Notes: generated from the sequence alone by a model not told the origin. Shown: positions 7,217-16,608, counted from the first letter of the stretch. The stretch is DNA of 64,000 nt from Mycobacterium colombiense (GCF_001953985.1 NZ_MBEI01000062.1:1-64000), one strand, 5' to 3'. Made by a program: numbers and translations.

Positions 7217-8244
7217 TGGTGTGCTCCCACCGGGGTCAGTTCGGAAACGATCTGTTCTGCCGTCCAGGGCGCCAACAGGAAACCCGACCGGCCGTGGCCG
7301 GCGGCGACGAGCGTCCGCGCGTCCAGTCGGTGCACCAGCGGCAGATTATCCGGGGTCATCGGGCGCAGCCCGGCGGCGCACTCGGCCAGCTCGTATTCAC
7401 CCAGCGCCGGCAACACCGCGCAGGCATCGTCGAGCAGGTCACGCACCCCCGACACGACCGGGGCGGTGTCGCGCCCGTGTTCGTATTGGGTGGCCCCGAC
7501 CACCACCCCGTCGGCACGCGGCACCAGGTACACCTGCCGTCCGTGCACGCGGGCACGAACAACCCGCTGCGGCAACGGCATACAACCCTTGCGCCACCGC
7601 AGGCGCAGCACTTCGCCCTTCACCGGCCGCACCGGCAGGCCGGGCCACAGCGCTGGCGCGTCGATGCCGTTGGCGATCACCACTGCGTCGCCCTCGACGC
7701 CCGACAGCTCGCGCACCGGCGGCGCCCACGCCACCCCGAGGCGCTCACACTCGGCGCCGAGCGCCTCCACCACCGCGCGGTTGTCCACGGCCAATTCGGT
7801 GGGCGCGCGAAAGCCGTGCCGGATGCCCTGCGCCAGCAGGGGTTCGACGTCGCGGGCCGCCGACTCCCAGACCACCGGATGACCCTGGGCGGACAACCAT
7901 TCCGCGACGGTGCGCAGGTCCTCGACATCGGCGCGGTCGACGGCCACCACCAGCGACTCGCGCGCGGTGACCACCTCGGCCGGCAGCCCGTCCAGGAACC
8001 CGCCCTCGCGCCACAGCCGCAGCGATTCCAGGCCCAGCCGCAACAACCGCTCTTCGCCGGGCCAGCCCTCGCTGTGCGGCGCCAGCATGCCGCCGGCGAC
8101 CCAGGATGCGCCCCTGTGGTCGCTGCGGTGCACCCGCACCGACCACCCGGACTGCGCGGCGCGGCGCGCCACCGCGAGCCCGATGACGCCGCCGCCGATG
8201 ACGGCCAGGGTCCCCAGCGGGGGTCCCGAAGGCATCCCGGTCAT
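7213..8244 (-). CDS. thiO: glycine oxidase ThiO
   Basis: 343 aa FAD-dependent amine oxidase making dehydroglycine from glycine for ThiG. The dinucleotide motif GGGVIGLAVARR is at about residues 16-27 and the C-terminal FAD motif AAGHGRSGFLLAP is near 315-327. The ATG at 8244 is chosen because GGGAGG lies 7 bases upstream. An ATG at 8268 is inside the conserved 3' core of the TPP riboswitch and is not a start; an ATG at 8235 is a weaker alternative. First gene of thiO-thiS-thiG-hydrolase. Corresponds to Rv0415. Confidence 0.93.
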   Translation of the reverse strand: MTGMPSGPPLGTLAVIGGGVIGLAVARRAAQSGWSVRVHRSDHRGASWVAGGMLAPHSEGWPGEERLLRLGLESLRLWREGGFLDGLPAEVVTARESLVVAVDRADVEDLRTVAEWLSAQGHPVVWESAARDVEPLLAQGIRHGFRAPTELAVDNRAVVEALGAECERLGVAWAPPVRELSGVEGDAVVIANGIDAPALWPGLPVRPVKGEVLRLRWRKGCMPLPQRVVRARVHGRQVYLVPRADGVVVGATQYEHGRDTAPVVSGVRDLLDDACAVLPALGEYELAECAAGLRPMTPDNLPLVHRLDARTLVAAGHGRSGFLLAPWTAEQIVSELTPVGAHQ

Positions 8245-8249
8245 TGTCG

Positions 8250-8367
8250 AGCCTCCCTTCGCCGGCATTACCCGGATCAGGTGTGACGGTAAGGACAGGT
8301 CCGGATGGGTCCGGCTGTGTCCACTCTCAGCCCCGCAGTCAGTCGACTACCCGGGACTCCCGTGTCT
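8250..8367 (-). promoter_or_regulatory. TPP riboswitch (THI element)
   Basis: On the minus strand the canonical aptamer blocks appear in order: GGGAGTCCC, GGGGCTGAGAG, a variable stem, then ACCTGATCCGGGTAATGCCG followed by GCGAAGGGA. The 3' GGGAGG of the aptamer is also the Shine-Dalgarno sequence of thiO, so ligand binding should sequester it and stop translation of the operon. The divergent thiE gene is outside its control. Confidence 0.95.
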
Positions 8368-8386
8368 AGTAGTTCTCTTCGGCTCC

Positions 8387-8404
8387 ACGCTAGCGCGCTA
8401 GCGT
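8387..8404. repeat. 18-bp perfect palindrome between thiO and thiE
   Basis: ACGCTAGCGCGCTAGCGT is a perfect 18-base palindrome, 7 bases before the GTG of thiE and just 5' of the riboswitch aptamer on the opposite strand. It could be an operator for either gene or the base of a hairpin in the thiE leader. Confidence 0.6.
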
Positions 8405-8410
8405 CTCGGT

Positions 8411-9094
8411 GTGCAGCGTCCTACTGATACGCGAATTTCCGTCCTGGCCACCGCGCGGCTGTATCTGTGTACCGACGCGCGCCGCGAGCGCGGTGATTTG
8501 GCCGAGTTCGCCGACGCCGCCCTGGCCGGCGGTGTGGACATCATCCAGCTGCGCGACAAGGGATCGGCCGGTGAGCAGCGGTTCGGCCCGCTCGAGGCCC
8601 GCGAGGAACTGGCGGCGTGCCGGATCCTGGCCGACGCGGCCCGCCGGCACGGCGCCTTGTTCGCCGTCAACGACCGCGCCGACATCGCCCGCGCGGCCGG
8701 CGCCGACGTGCTGCACCTCGGGCAGGGCGACCTGCCGCCGGCCGTCGCCCGCGACATCGCCGGGCCGGACGTGCTGCTCGGGCTGTCCAGCCATGACCGC
8801 GAGCAGGCCGCCGCGGCGGCGCTCGGCGAAGCGGACTACTTCTGCGTCGGGCCGTGCTGGCCCACGCCCACCAAACCGGGCCGCCAGGCGCCGGGGCTGG
8901 GACTGGTGCGGGCCGCGGCCGAGTTCGCAACCGACAAGCCGTGGTTCGCGATCGGCGGCATCGACGAGCAGCGGCTGCCCGAGGTGCTCGAGGCCGGCGC
9001 CCGGCGCATCGTGGTGGTGCGGGCGATCACCGCGGCCGCCGACCCGCGGGCCGCGGCGCAGCGGCTCAGCTCGGCGCTGGCAGCAGCGAGCTGA
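8411..9094 (+). CDS. thiE: thiamine-phosphate synthase ThiE
   Basis: 227 aa TIM-barrel enzyme joining hydroxymethylpyrimidine diphosphate and thiazole phosphate. Motifs seen: IIQLRDKG (about residues 43-50), FAVNDRADIA (about 84-93), and a phosphate loop AIGGIDEQ near 180. It starts at a GTG and is divergent from the riboswitch-led operon, so this step probably has separate control. Its 3' end overlaps the convergent mutT3 gene by 29 bases. Corresponds to Rv0414c. Confidence 0.93.
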   Translation: MQRPTDTRISVLATARLYLCTDARRERGDLAEFADAALAGGVDIIQLRDKGSAGEQRFGPLEAREELAACRILADAARRHGALFAVNDRADIARAAGADVLHLGQGDLPPAVARDIAGPDVLLGLSSHDREQAAAAALGEADYFCVGPCWPTPTKPGRQAPGLGLVRAAAEFATDKPWFAIGGIDEQRLPEVLEAGARRIVVVRAITAAADPRAAAQRLSSALAAAS

Positions 9095-9698
9095 TCCGGC
9101 GGGTCAGCTGCGAGGGCTCTTGGCCTGCGTCGCCGGGCGTACACCAGACGAACACGCCGGCCTCGATCTCGATCGTGCGCGGCAGGTATTGCCGTCGCTC
9201 GTCGCTGTGATCCAACGGCAACACCGCCGGCGCGGTGCGCAGCCGCTGCCAGCTGGCCGCGAAGCCGGGATGCAGCGGCAGGTCGGCCACCTCGGTTTCG
9301 GCGACCCAGCGCATCTCGGCGCTTTCCCGGTTGGGCACGGTATGCAGCAACTCCTCGGCGTCGGCGACGACGGTGGTGTAGCTCCACTGCGTGCCGGCGA
9401 TCCCGGCGACCTCGGCCGTGACCACGGTCGCGCGCACGGCCAGCCGGTCACCGACCAGCCCGGCCTCCTCGTTCGCTTCGCGGACCGCGGTCTCCTCCGG
9501 CGTTTCGTGGCTGTCCCGGGCGCCGCCCGGCAGCCCCCACGTCCCGCCCTGGTGACTCCACACCGCGCGATGCTGCAGCAGCACCGCGGGGGTGCCGTCG
9601 GGTTGCGGGGCCCGCAGCAGCAAACCCGCCGCTCCGAACCGGCCCCAATAATGGGCGCCGCTGTCGGAGATCACCCAACCGTCACCGTCGCCCTGCAC
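9066..9698 (-). CDS. mutT3: Nudix hydrolase MutT3
   Basis: 210 aa from a GTG at 9698. The Nudix box is complete: GARDSHETPEETAVREANEE followed by AGL, with the catalytic REANEE. MutT-type enzymes hydrolyse oxidised nucleotides such as 8-oxo-dGTP or related pyrophosphates. The N-terminal GDGDGWVISDSGAHYWGRFG resembles the mycobacterial MutT3 family. An upstream in-frame GTG near 9760 would add about 20 residues and cannot be excluded. Tail-to-tail with thiE with a 29-base overlap, an arrangement that can generate antisense 3' ends. Corresponds to Rv0413. Confidence 0.85.
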   Translation of the reverse strand: MQGDGDGWVISDSGAHYWGRFGAAGLLLRAPQPDGTPAVLLQHRAVWSHQGGTWGLPGGARDSHETPEETAVREANEEAGLVGDRLAVRATVVTAEVAGIAGTQWSYTTVVADAEELLHTVPNRESAEMRWVAETEVADLPLHPGFAASWQRLRTAPAVLPLDHSDERRQYLPRTIEIEAGVFVWCTPGDAGQEPSQLTRRISSLLPAPS

Positions 9699-9838
9699 GG
9701 ATTCAGGATATGCAGACTTGGTTTGGGCGTCGTCAATTGCGTCCGCCTCCACCCATCCACCCGAACATGCTCTTAGACTTCGCTTATAGAGGTCCGTGCA
9801 GCGAAACGAAATGGCCGAGAGATGAGGGCTGATAAGAC

Positions 9839-11158
9839 GTGACGGTTGAGCTGGCGCACCCGTCGACCGAGCCGCAGGGATCGCGGTCACCGGCCGAACC
9901 GGCTCATCCACGCTGGTGGTTCATCTCGACGACGCCGGGCCGCATCTTGACCATCGGGATCGTGCTGGCCGCGCTCGGCGGGATCAGCGCCTTCGCCACC
10001 TCGACCACCATCAACCACCGGCAGCAGGTGCTCACCACGGTGCTCAACCACACCGAGCCGCTGTCGTTCGCCGCCGGGCGGCTCTACACCACGCTGTCGG
10101 TCGCCGACGCCGCCGCGGCCACCGCGTTCATCGCCGAGGCCGAGCCGCAGCCGGTTCGCCAGCGCTACGAGCAGGCGATCACCGACGCGTCCGTCGCGGT
10201 GACCCGGGCCTCGAGCGGCCTCACCGACGAGCCGCTGGTGCAGCTGCTGGGCCGGATCAACGCCGAGCTGGCCGTCTACACCGGACTGATCGAAATCGCC
10301 CGGACCAACAACCGCGAGGGCAACCCGGTCGGGTCGTCGTACCTGTCGGAGGCGTCGGGGCTGATGCAATCGACGATCCTGCCCGACGCGGCGAAGCTGT
10401 ATCAAGCGACGTCGGAGCGGGTGGACGCCGAGACCACCGCGTCGACGCAGATCCCGGCGCCGGTCATCATGGTGGTCGGCGCCACGGTGATCTTCGGCGC
10501 GTTCTCGCACCGCTGGCTCGCCCGGCGCACGCGGCGCCGAATCAACCCAGGCCTGGTGGTGGGCGCACTCGCTATTCTCGTCATGGTGGTTTGGGTTGGA
10601 ACTGCGCTGACCATTTCTACGACGGCCAGTCGTAGCGCGAAGGACACTGCCGCAGAGTCCCTCAAGACCGTCACCAACGTCGCGATCACGGCTCAGCAGG
10701 CGCGCGCCGACGAGACACTGTCGCTGATCCGTCGCGGCGACGAGGAGAAGCGCAAGCAGTCGTTCTATCAGCGGATCGATTCCATGCACCGCCAGCTCGA
10801 CCAGTACATGTCCCGCAGCGACGCCGTGGACAAGCCGGACCTGGAAGGCGCCGATCAGCTGCTGCTGCGCTGGCGGCAGGCCAACGACCGGATCACCTCC
10901 TACATCTCGGTGGGTAACTACCGGGCCGCCACCCAGATCGCGCTGGGCAGCAGCGAAGAGGACTCCACCCCGGCGTTCGACAAGCTGGACGACGAGCTGG
11001 TCAAGGCCATGGACCAGGGCCGCATCCACTTGCGCAACGACGTCATCAACGCGCGCAGCGGGCTGTCCGGCGCCCAGGTCGGCGGCGTGGTGCTCAGCCT
11101 CGGCGCCGCCATCGCGGTGGCGCTGGGCCTGTGGCCGAGGCTGAAAGAGTATCGATAA
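9839..11158 (+). CDS. glnX: membrane sensor partner GlnX
   Basis: 439 aa with four predicted membrane helices (about 38-58, 200-220, 240-262 and 410-430) and two extracytoplasmic helical domains, each ending near a membrane segment. In M. tuberculosis the Rv0412c product GlnX binds the lipoprotein GlnH outside the cell and passes the aspartate/asparagine/glutamate/glutamine signal to kinase PknG. Start is a GTG. Its stop overlaps the glnH ATG (TAATG), and glnH in turn overlaps pknG, so the three are produced together. Confidence 0.88.
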   Translation: MTVELAHPSTEPQGSRSPAEPAHPRWWFISTTPGRILTIGIVLAALGGISAFATSTTINHRQQVLTTVLNHTEPLSFAAGRLYTTLSVADAAAATAFIAEAEPQPVRQRYEQAITDASVAVTRASSGLTDEPLVQLLGRINAELAVYTGLIEIARTNNREGNPVGSSYLSEASGLMQSTILPDAAKLYQATSERVDAETTASTQIPAPVIMVVGATVIFGAFSHRWLARRTRRRINPGLVVGALAILVMVVWVGTALTISTTASRSAKDTAAESLKTVTNVAITAQQARADETLSLIRRGDEEKRKQSFYQRIDSMHRQLDQYMSRSDAVDKPDLEGADQLLLRWRQANDRITSYISVGNYRAATQIALGSSEEDSTPAFDKLDDELVKAMDQGRIHLRNDVINARSGLSGAQVGGVVLSLGAAIAVALGLWPRLKEYR

Positions 11159-12135
11159 TGATCCGCCTGCCCCTGCTACGCCGGGCGAGCGCCGTGGCCG
11201 CCGCCGCGGTGGTACTGGCGGGTTGCGGACACACGGAATCGCTGCGGGTGGCCAGCGTGCCGACGTTGCCGCCGCCGACTCCGGTCGGCATGGAGCAGTT
11301 GCCGCCCCAGCCGCCGCTGCCGCCCGATGGCCCGAATCAGAACTGCGACCTGACGGCCAGCCTGCGGCCCTTTGCCACCAAGGCGGAGGCGGACGCCGCG
11401 GTCGCCGACATCCGTGCCCGCGGCCGGTTGATCGTCGGGCTCGACATCGGCAGCAATTTGTTCAGCTTCCGCGACCCGATCACCGGTGAGATCACCGGTT
11501 TCGACGTCGACATCGCCGGCGAGATCGCGCGCGACATCTTCGGGGCGCCGTCCCACGTCGAGTACCGGATCCTGTCGTCGGACGAGCGGGTCACCGCGCT
11601 GCAGCGCTCCGAGGTCGACGTCGTGGTCAAGACCATGACCATCACCTGCGACCGGCGCAAAGACGTGAACTTCTCGACCGTCTACCTCGACGCCAACCAG
11701 CGCATCCTGGCCCCGCGCGACTCCCCGATCGTCAAGGTCGCCGACCTGTCCGGCAAGCGGGTCTGCGTGGCCAAGGGCACCACGTCGCTGCACCGCATCC
11801 AGCAGATCGACCCGCCACCGGTGATCGTGTCCGTGGTCAACTGGGCCGACTGCCTGGTGGCGATGCAGCAGCGCGAGATCGACGCGGTCAGCACGGATGA
11901 TTCGATCCTGGCCGGGCTGGTCGAAGAGGACCCCTACCTGCACATCGTCGGGCCGAACATGGCCACCCAGCCCTACGGCATCGGGGTCAATCTGAACAAC
12001 ACCGGACTGGTGCGGTTCGTCAACGGAACCCTGGAACGGATCCGGCGCGACGGCACGTGGAACACGTTGTACCGCAAGTGGTTGACGGTGCTGGGGCCCG
12101 CGCCGGCCCCGCCCGTACCGAGGTATCTGGACTGA
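11158..12135 (+). CDS. glnH: amino-acid-binding lipoprotein GlnH
   Basis: 325 aa. The signal peptide ends VVLAGC with the lipidated Cys near residue 24, then a proline-rich linker and a periplasmic-binding-protein type II domain (from about 90), including RLIVGLDIGSNLFSFRD, ITGFDVDIAGEIARD and the terminal TWNTLYRKWL. No permease or ATPase gene accompanies it, which fits a sensory rather than transport role with GlnX and PknG. The ATG at 11158 overlaps the glnX stop. Corresponds to Rv0411c. Confidence 0.92.
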   Translation: MIRLPLLRRASAVAAAAVVLAGCGHTESLRVASVPTLPPPTPVGMEQLPPQPPLPPDGPNQNCDLTASLRPFATKAEADAAVADIRARGRLIVGLDIGSNLFSFRDPITGEITGFDVDIAGEIARDIFGAPSHVEYRILSSDERVTALQRSEVDVVVKTMTITCDRRKDVNFSTVYLDANQRILAPRDSPIVKVADLSGKRVCVAKGTTSLHRIQQIDPPPVIVSVVNWADCLVAMQQREIDAVSTDDSILAGLVEEDPYLHIVGPNMATQPYGIGVNLNNTGLVRFVNGTLERIRRDGTWNTLYRKWLTVLGPAPAPPVPRYLD

Positions 12136-14420
12136 TGGCCGAACCGGATAAGCGATCCGAGCAGCCGGAATCCGGCTCGGAAGACGTGGGCCCGGGCACC
12201 CAGCCGGCCGACGTCCAGACCGGTGGCGCGGCGACCGGGCGACTGCAGGCCACCCAGGCCCTGTTCCGTCCCGACTTCGACGACGACGATGACGACGACT
12301 TTCCGCACATCTCGCTGGGCGCTCTAGACACCGATGCGCAGGACCGAATGACGGTGGCGACGCGGTCGCTTCCGGCGGTCCGACAGCTCGGCGGTGGCCT
12401 GGTCGAGATCCCGCGCGGGCGGGACATCGATCCGCGCGAAGCCCTGATGACCAATCCGGTGGTGCCCGAGTCCAAGCGGTTCTGCTGGAACTGCGGAAAA
12501 CCGGTCGGGCGGTCCAGCAAGAAGGCCAAGGGCACGTCGGAGGGTTGGTGCCCGTCCTGTGGCAGCCCGTATTCGTTTCTGCCGCAGCTTAATCCGGGCG
12601 ATATCGTCGCCAACCAGTACGAGGTCAAGGGCTGCATCGCGCACGGCGGTCTGGGCTGGGTATATCTGGCGGTCGACCACAACGTCAACGACCGGCCGGT
12701 GGTGCTCAAGGGCTTGGTGCACTCCGGTGACGCGGAGGCGCAGGCGATCGCGATGGCCGAACGACAGTTCTTGGCCGAGGTGGTCCACCCGCAAATCGTG
12801 CAGATCTTCAACTTCGTCGAGCACGTCGACCAGCACGGAAATCCGGTCGGCCTCATCGTCATGGAGTACGTCGGCGGTCAGCCGCTCAGGCACGGGAAGG
12901 GTGAGAAGCTACCCGTCGCCGAGGCCGTCGCCTACCTGCTGGAAATCCTGCCCGCGCTGAGCTATCTGCACTCCATCGGCCTGGTCTACAACGACCTGAA
13001 GCCGGAGAACATCATGCTCACCGAAGAGCAGCTCAAACTGATCGACCTGGGCGCGGTGTCGCGGATCAATTCGTTCGGATACCTGTATGGCACACCGGGT
13101 TTCCAGGCGCCCGAGATCGTGCGGACCGGCCCGACGGTCGCCACCGACATCTACACGGTGGGCCGCACGCTGGCCGCGCTCACCCTGAACCTGCAAACGC
13201 GCAACGGCCGCTACGTCGACGGCCTGCCCGAGCACGACCCGGTGTTGACCACGTACGACTCCTTCCGCCGGTTGTTGCGCCGCGCCACCGACCCCGACCC
13301 GCGGCGCCGGTTCTTGAGCACCGAGGAGATGTCCGCCCAGTTGATGGGTGTGCTGCGCGAGGTGGTCGCCTACGACAGCGGGGTGCCGCGGCCCGGCCTG
13401 TCGACCATCTTCAGCCCCAGCCGCTCGACGTTCGGGGTGGACCTGTTGGTCGCCCACACCGACGTGTACCTGGACGGTCAGGTCCACTCGGAGAAGTTGA
13501 CCGCCCGCGAAATCGTTACCGCACTGCAGGTTCCGCTGGTCGATCCGGCCGACGTGGCCGCCCCTGTCCTGCAGGCGACGGTGTTGTCCCAGCCGGTGCA
13601 GACGCTGGACTCGTTGCGCGCGGCCCGGCACGGCACGCTGGACGCCGACGGCGTCGAGGTGTCCGAGTCGGTGGAGCTGCCGCTGATGGAGGTCCGCGCG
13701 CTGCTGGATCTCGGCGACGTGGCCAAGGCCACCCGCAAGCTCGACGACCTGGCCGAGCGGGTCGGCTGGCAATGGCGACTGGTGTGGTACAAGGCCGTCG
13801 CCGAGCTGCTCACCGGCGACTACGATTCGGCCACAATGCATTTCATCGAGGTGCTGGACACGTTCCCCGGCGAGCTGGCGCCCAAGCTGGCGCTGGCCGC
13901 CACGGCCGAACTGGCCGGCGACGTCGACGACCACAAGTTCTACGAGACGGTGTGGAAGACCAACGATGGCGTGATCTCGGCCGCGTTCGGGTTGGCCAGG
14001 ACGCTGTCGGCGGAAGGGGATCGGGCCGCCGCGGTGCGCACGCTGGACGAGGTGCCGGCCACCTCCCGGCACTTCACCACCGCGCGGCTGACCAGTGCGG
14101 TGACGCTGCTGTCCGGACGGACCAAGAGCGAGATCACCGAAGAGGACATCCGCGACGCGGCCCGGCGGGTGGAGGCGCTGCCGCCCACCGAGCCCCGCGT
14201 GCTGCAGATCCGCGCGCTGGTGCTGGGCTGTGCGATGGACTGGCTGGAAGACAACAAGGCGAGCACCAACCACATCCTCGGATTCCCGTTCACCGAACAC
14301 GGTTTGCGGCTGGGCGTCGAGGCGTCGCTGCGCAACCTGGCCCGCGTCGCCCCGACCCAGCGGCACCGCTACGCGCTGGTCGACATGGCGAACCGGGTCC
14401 GCCCCACCAGTACGTTCTAG
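12135..14420 (+). CDS. pknG: serine/threonine protein kinase PknG
   Basis: 761 aa soluble kinase controlling the 2-oxoglutarate/glutamate node through its FHA substrate GarA. In order: a disordered N-terminus with the acidic run DDDDDDD and the TGGAATG/TQALF phosphoacceptor area, a rubredoxin-like domain with two CxxCG knuckles (CWNCG, CPSCG; about 115-145), a kinase domain with VVLKG, the non-RD catalytic loop YNDLKPEN and the DLG metal motif, then a TPR domain (about 400-761). The ATG shares one base with the glnH stop (TGATG). The length is close to the 750 aa of Rv0410c. In pathogenic mycobacteria PknG also affects phagosome maturation. Confidence 0.95.
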   Translation: MAEPDKRSEQPESGSEDVGPGTQPADVQTGGAATGRLQATQALFRPDFDDDDDDDFPHISLGALDTDAQDRMTVATRSLPAVRQLGGGLVEIPRGRDIDPREALMTNPVVPESKRFCWNCGKPVGRSSKKAKGTSEGWCPSCGSPYSFLPQLNPGDIVANQYEVKGCIAHGGLGWVYLAVDHNVNDRPVVLKGLVHSGDAEAQAIAMAERQFLAEVVHPQIVQIFNFVEHVDQHGNPVGLIVMEYVGGQPLRHGKGEKLPVAEAVAYLLEILPALSYLHSIGLVYNDLKPENIMLTEEQLKLIDLGAVSRINSFGYLYGTPGFQAPEIVRTGPTVATDIYTVGRTLAALTLNLQTRNGRYVDGLPEHDPVLTTYDSFRRLLRRATDPDPRRRFLSTEEMSAQLMGVLREVVAYDSGVPRPGLSTIFSPSRSTFGVDLLVAHTDVYLDGQVHSEKLTAREIVTALQVPLVDPADVAAPVLQATVLSQPVQTLDSLRAARHGTLDADGVEVSESVELPLMEVRALLDLGDVAKATRKLDDLAERVGWQWRLVWYKAVAELLTGDYDSATMHFIEVLDTFPGELAPKLALAATAELAGDVDDHKFYETVWKTNDGVISAAFGLARTLSAEGDRAAAVRTLDEVPATSRHFTTARLTSAVTLLSGRTKSEITEEDIRDAARRVEALPPTEPRVLQIRALVLGCAMDWLEDNKASTNHILGFPFTEHGLRLGVEASLRNLARVAPTQRHRYALVDMANRVRPTSTF

Positions 14421-14514
14421 GGGTTGCGTGACTTCGGCTTGGGCCCGGCCCGCTTCCCGTTGCGTGTGCGTCCACGGCGACGACACGCCGTAAAGTCTCG
14501 CCCCCAGCGCACAT

Positions 14515-15372
14515 TCAAAGCCGTGAACGCACACTCGATGCGGCCAGCGCGGCCTTGACCCGCCGCAGGATCGCGGCGGGCTGGTCCTCCGCGACTACCC
14601 GGACGACGAGCCACCCCATCCGCTCCAGCCTTTCCATCCGGCGAATGTCCTTGACGTACTGGCGTCGATCGGTGCGGTGTTGGTCGCCGTCGTACTCCAC
14701 GGCGACCATCGACTGCGGCCAACCCAGGTCGAGGTAGGCGAAGGGCAGGCCGTCAACCCCCAACACCGGAATCTGGGTTTGCGGCCTAGGCAGGCCGGCG
14801 TCGATGAGGAGCAGCCGGAGATAGCTCTCCCGAGGGGATTGCGCTTCCGGGTCGCAGAGTTCCAATGCGGTTTCGAGCTGCCGCAAGCCGGGCGAACGAG
14901 GGTGTGCCATGGCGACCCGCACTACGTCGTCGACCTTCAAACCCGTTGCACGCGCGAGGGCGTCGAGGCGAACGACGGCTGAGCGGATGGCCCCGCGCCT
15001 CCCGATGTCGAAGGCGGTTCGCTCCGGTGTGGTGACCCGCAAGCCGTCGATCGACTGCGTCTCCCCCTCGGTCAGCGTGCAGCGGCGTGTCAGCACGCCG
15101 TCGGGCGCGCGGGGTCTGTCGCATATCAGCTCCACCGGAACACCGTCGGGAATCCATTCGGCGCCGTGCAGCGCCGCCGCGGCCGCTCCCCCGATGACCG
15201 CCCCGCGTCCCGACCACAGCCAGGCCGCGCGGATGCGCACCGGCAGCGACGGCTCCACGTGCGCGGGCACGTAGACGTTCGGAAAGATCGGCCGGTAGGC
15301 CGCCCGCAGCTGGTGGCGATTCAGCCGTCCGGACGCCAGCTCCTCGCTGCCGATCACCGGCGCATCCCTCAT
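14515..15372 (-). CDS. DUF559-type endonuclease-like protein
   Basis: 285 aa. The N-terminal half (about 1-170) resembles the winged-helix/AbiEi-type region often fused to DUF559. The C-terminal DUF559 domain has ESYLRLLLIDAGLP, LDLGWPQ and VAVEYDGDQHR, in the layout of Vsr-like PD-(D/E)xK nucleases. Such proteins are common, mostly uncharacterised, in mycobacteria. It stands alone, convergent with pknG and downstream of nothing on its strand; it may be a stand-alone DNA-processing protein. Function not established. Confidence 0.75.
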   Translation of the reverse strand: MRDAPVIGSEELASGRLNRHQLRAAYRPIFPNVYVPAHVEPSLPVRIRAAWLWSGRGAVIGGAAAAALHGAEWIPDGVPVELICDRPRAPDGVLTRRCTLTEGETQSIDGLRVTTPERTAFDIGRRGAIRSAVVRLDALARATGLKVDDVVRVAMAHPRSPGLRQLETALELCDPEAQSPRESYLRLLLIDAGLPRPQTQIPVLGVDGLPFAYLDLGWPQSMVAVEYDGDQHRTDRRQYVKDIRRMERLERMGWLVVRVVAEDQPAAILRRVKAALAASSVRSRL

Positions 15373-15442
15373 GCCGCGACCATCGCACGTCCACCGGCTC
15401 CGCGAATACGCCTGTGCACAGGCCCCGACCGGACGGGTTCGG

Positions 15443-16606
15443 CTATCCGCCCAGCACGTTCACGCAGTCGCGGGCGATGGCCAGCTCCTCGTTCGTCGGG
15501 ACCACCAGCACGGCGACCGGTGAATCGTCGGCGGAGATCTGGCGTGCGCCCTTGCCGCCGCCCAGGTTACGGCGCTGATCCAGCACGATGCCCAGTTCCT
15601 CCATGCCCGCCACCGCGTCGCGGCGCACCGCCGGGTCGTTCTCGCCGATCCCCGCCGTGAAGCTGATGACATCGGTGTGCCCCAGCACCGCCAGGTAGGC
15701 GCCGATGTACTTGCGCAGCCGATGGGTGAACACGCTGTACGCCAATTGCGCTGTCTCGTCGCCGGATTCGATCATCGTCCGCAGCCGGCGGAAGTCACGC
15801 TCACCGGACAGGCCCAGCACCCCGGAGCGCTGGTTGAGCATCGACTCGACGTCGTCGACTCCCATCTTGGCCGTGTGCGAGAGGTAGCCGACGACGCTGG
15901 GGTCGATGTCGCCGCTGCGGGTGCCCATCACCAGACCCTCCAGCGGCGTCAACCCCATCGAGGTGTCCAGCGGCCGGGTGCCGGCGATGGCCGAGGCGGA
16001 GCAGCCGTTACCCAGGTGCAGCACAATCTGTCTCAGGTCGCCGACCGATCGGTCCAGGAACGCCGCGGCCTGCTCGCTGACGTAGCGGTGCGACGTCCCG
16101 TGAAACCCGTACCGGCGGATCTGATACCGCTGCGCCAGGTCGCGATCGACGGCATAGGTGGCCGCCGCGGGTGGCAGGTCGTGAAAGAAGCCGGTGTCGA
16201 ACACCGCGATGTGGGCGATGTCGGGCAGCAGTTTGCGCGCGACCTCGATGCCCTTGAGGGCGGGCGGATTGTGCAACGGGGCCAGGTCCGACAGTTCGTC
16301 GAGCCGGCCGATCACCGAATCGTCCAGCAGCGTGGGTTGGTAGAACGTGTTGCCGCCGTGCACCACCCGATGGCCCACCGCGACGATGCCGCTTGCCTGC
16401 AGGTCGATGCCGTCGTCGGCCAGCGTGTCGAACGCGCGGCGCAGCGCGGCGTCGTGGTCGGGAACCGACGACGACTCCTCTCCGATCCGCTCGACGAGGC
16501 CCGTCGCCCGCGCGGTACCCGAATCCGGGTCGACCACTTGATATTTCAGCGATGACGAGCCGGAGTTGATCACCAGCACCAGGCGCGTGTCGCTGCTGTC
16601 CGCCAC
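15443..16606 (-). CDS. ackA: acetate kinase
   Basis: 387 aa. It begins at a GTG with the family start LVLVINSGSSSLKYQVVD. Motifs: VGHRVVHGG, the catalytic region AVFDTGFFHDLP, RRYGFHGTSHRYV and the ATP site TAGIGEN. It converts acetyl phosphate and ADP to acetate and ATP, reversibly. It is separated from the pta stop by 2 bases, so Pta and AckA form one operon for acetate overflow and scavenging. Corresponds to Rv0409. Confidence 0.95.
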   Translation of the reverse strand: MADSSDTRLVLVINSGSSSLKYQVVDPDSGTARATGLVERIGEESSSVPDHDAALRRAFDTLADDGIDLQASGIVAVGHRVVHGGNTFYQPTLLDDSVIGRLDELSDLAPLHNPPALKGIEVARKLLPDIAHIAVFDTGFFHDLPPAAATYAVDRDLAQRYQIRRYGFHGTSHRYVSEQAAAFLDRSVGDLRQIVLHLGNGCSASAIAGTRPLDTSMGLTPLEGLVMGTRSGDIDPSVVGYLSHTAKMGVDDVESMLNQRSGVLGLSGERDFRRLRTMIESGDETAQLAYSVFTHRLRKYIGAYLAVLGHTDVISFTAGIGENDPAVRRDAVAGMEELGIVLDQRRNLGGGKGARQISADDSPVAVLVVPTNEELAIARDCVNVLGG

Positions 16607-16608
16607 GG

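Noticed and set aside
8245..8268. ATG at 8268 as the thiO start
   Set aside because: It is part of the conserved TAATGCCGGCG core of the TPP aptamer; the ATG at 8244 has the ribosome binding site.
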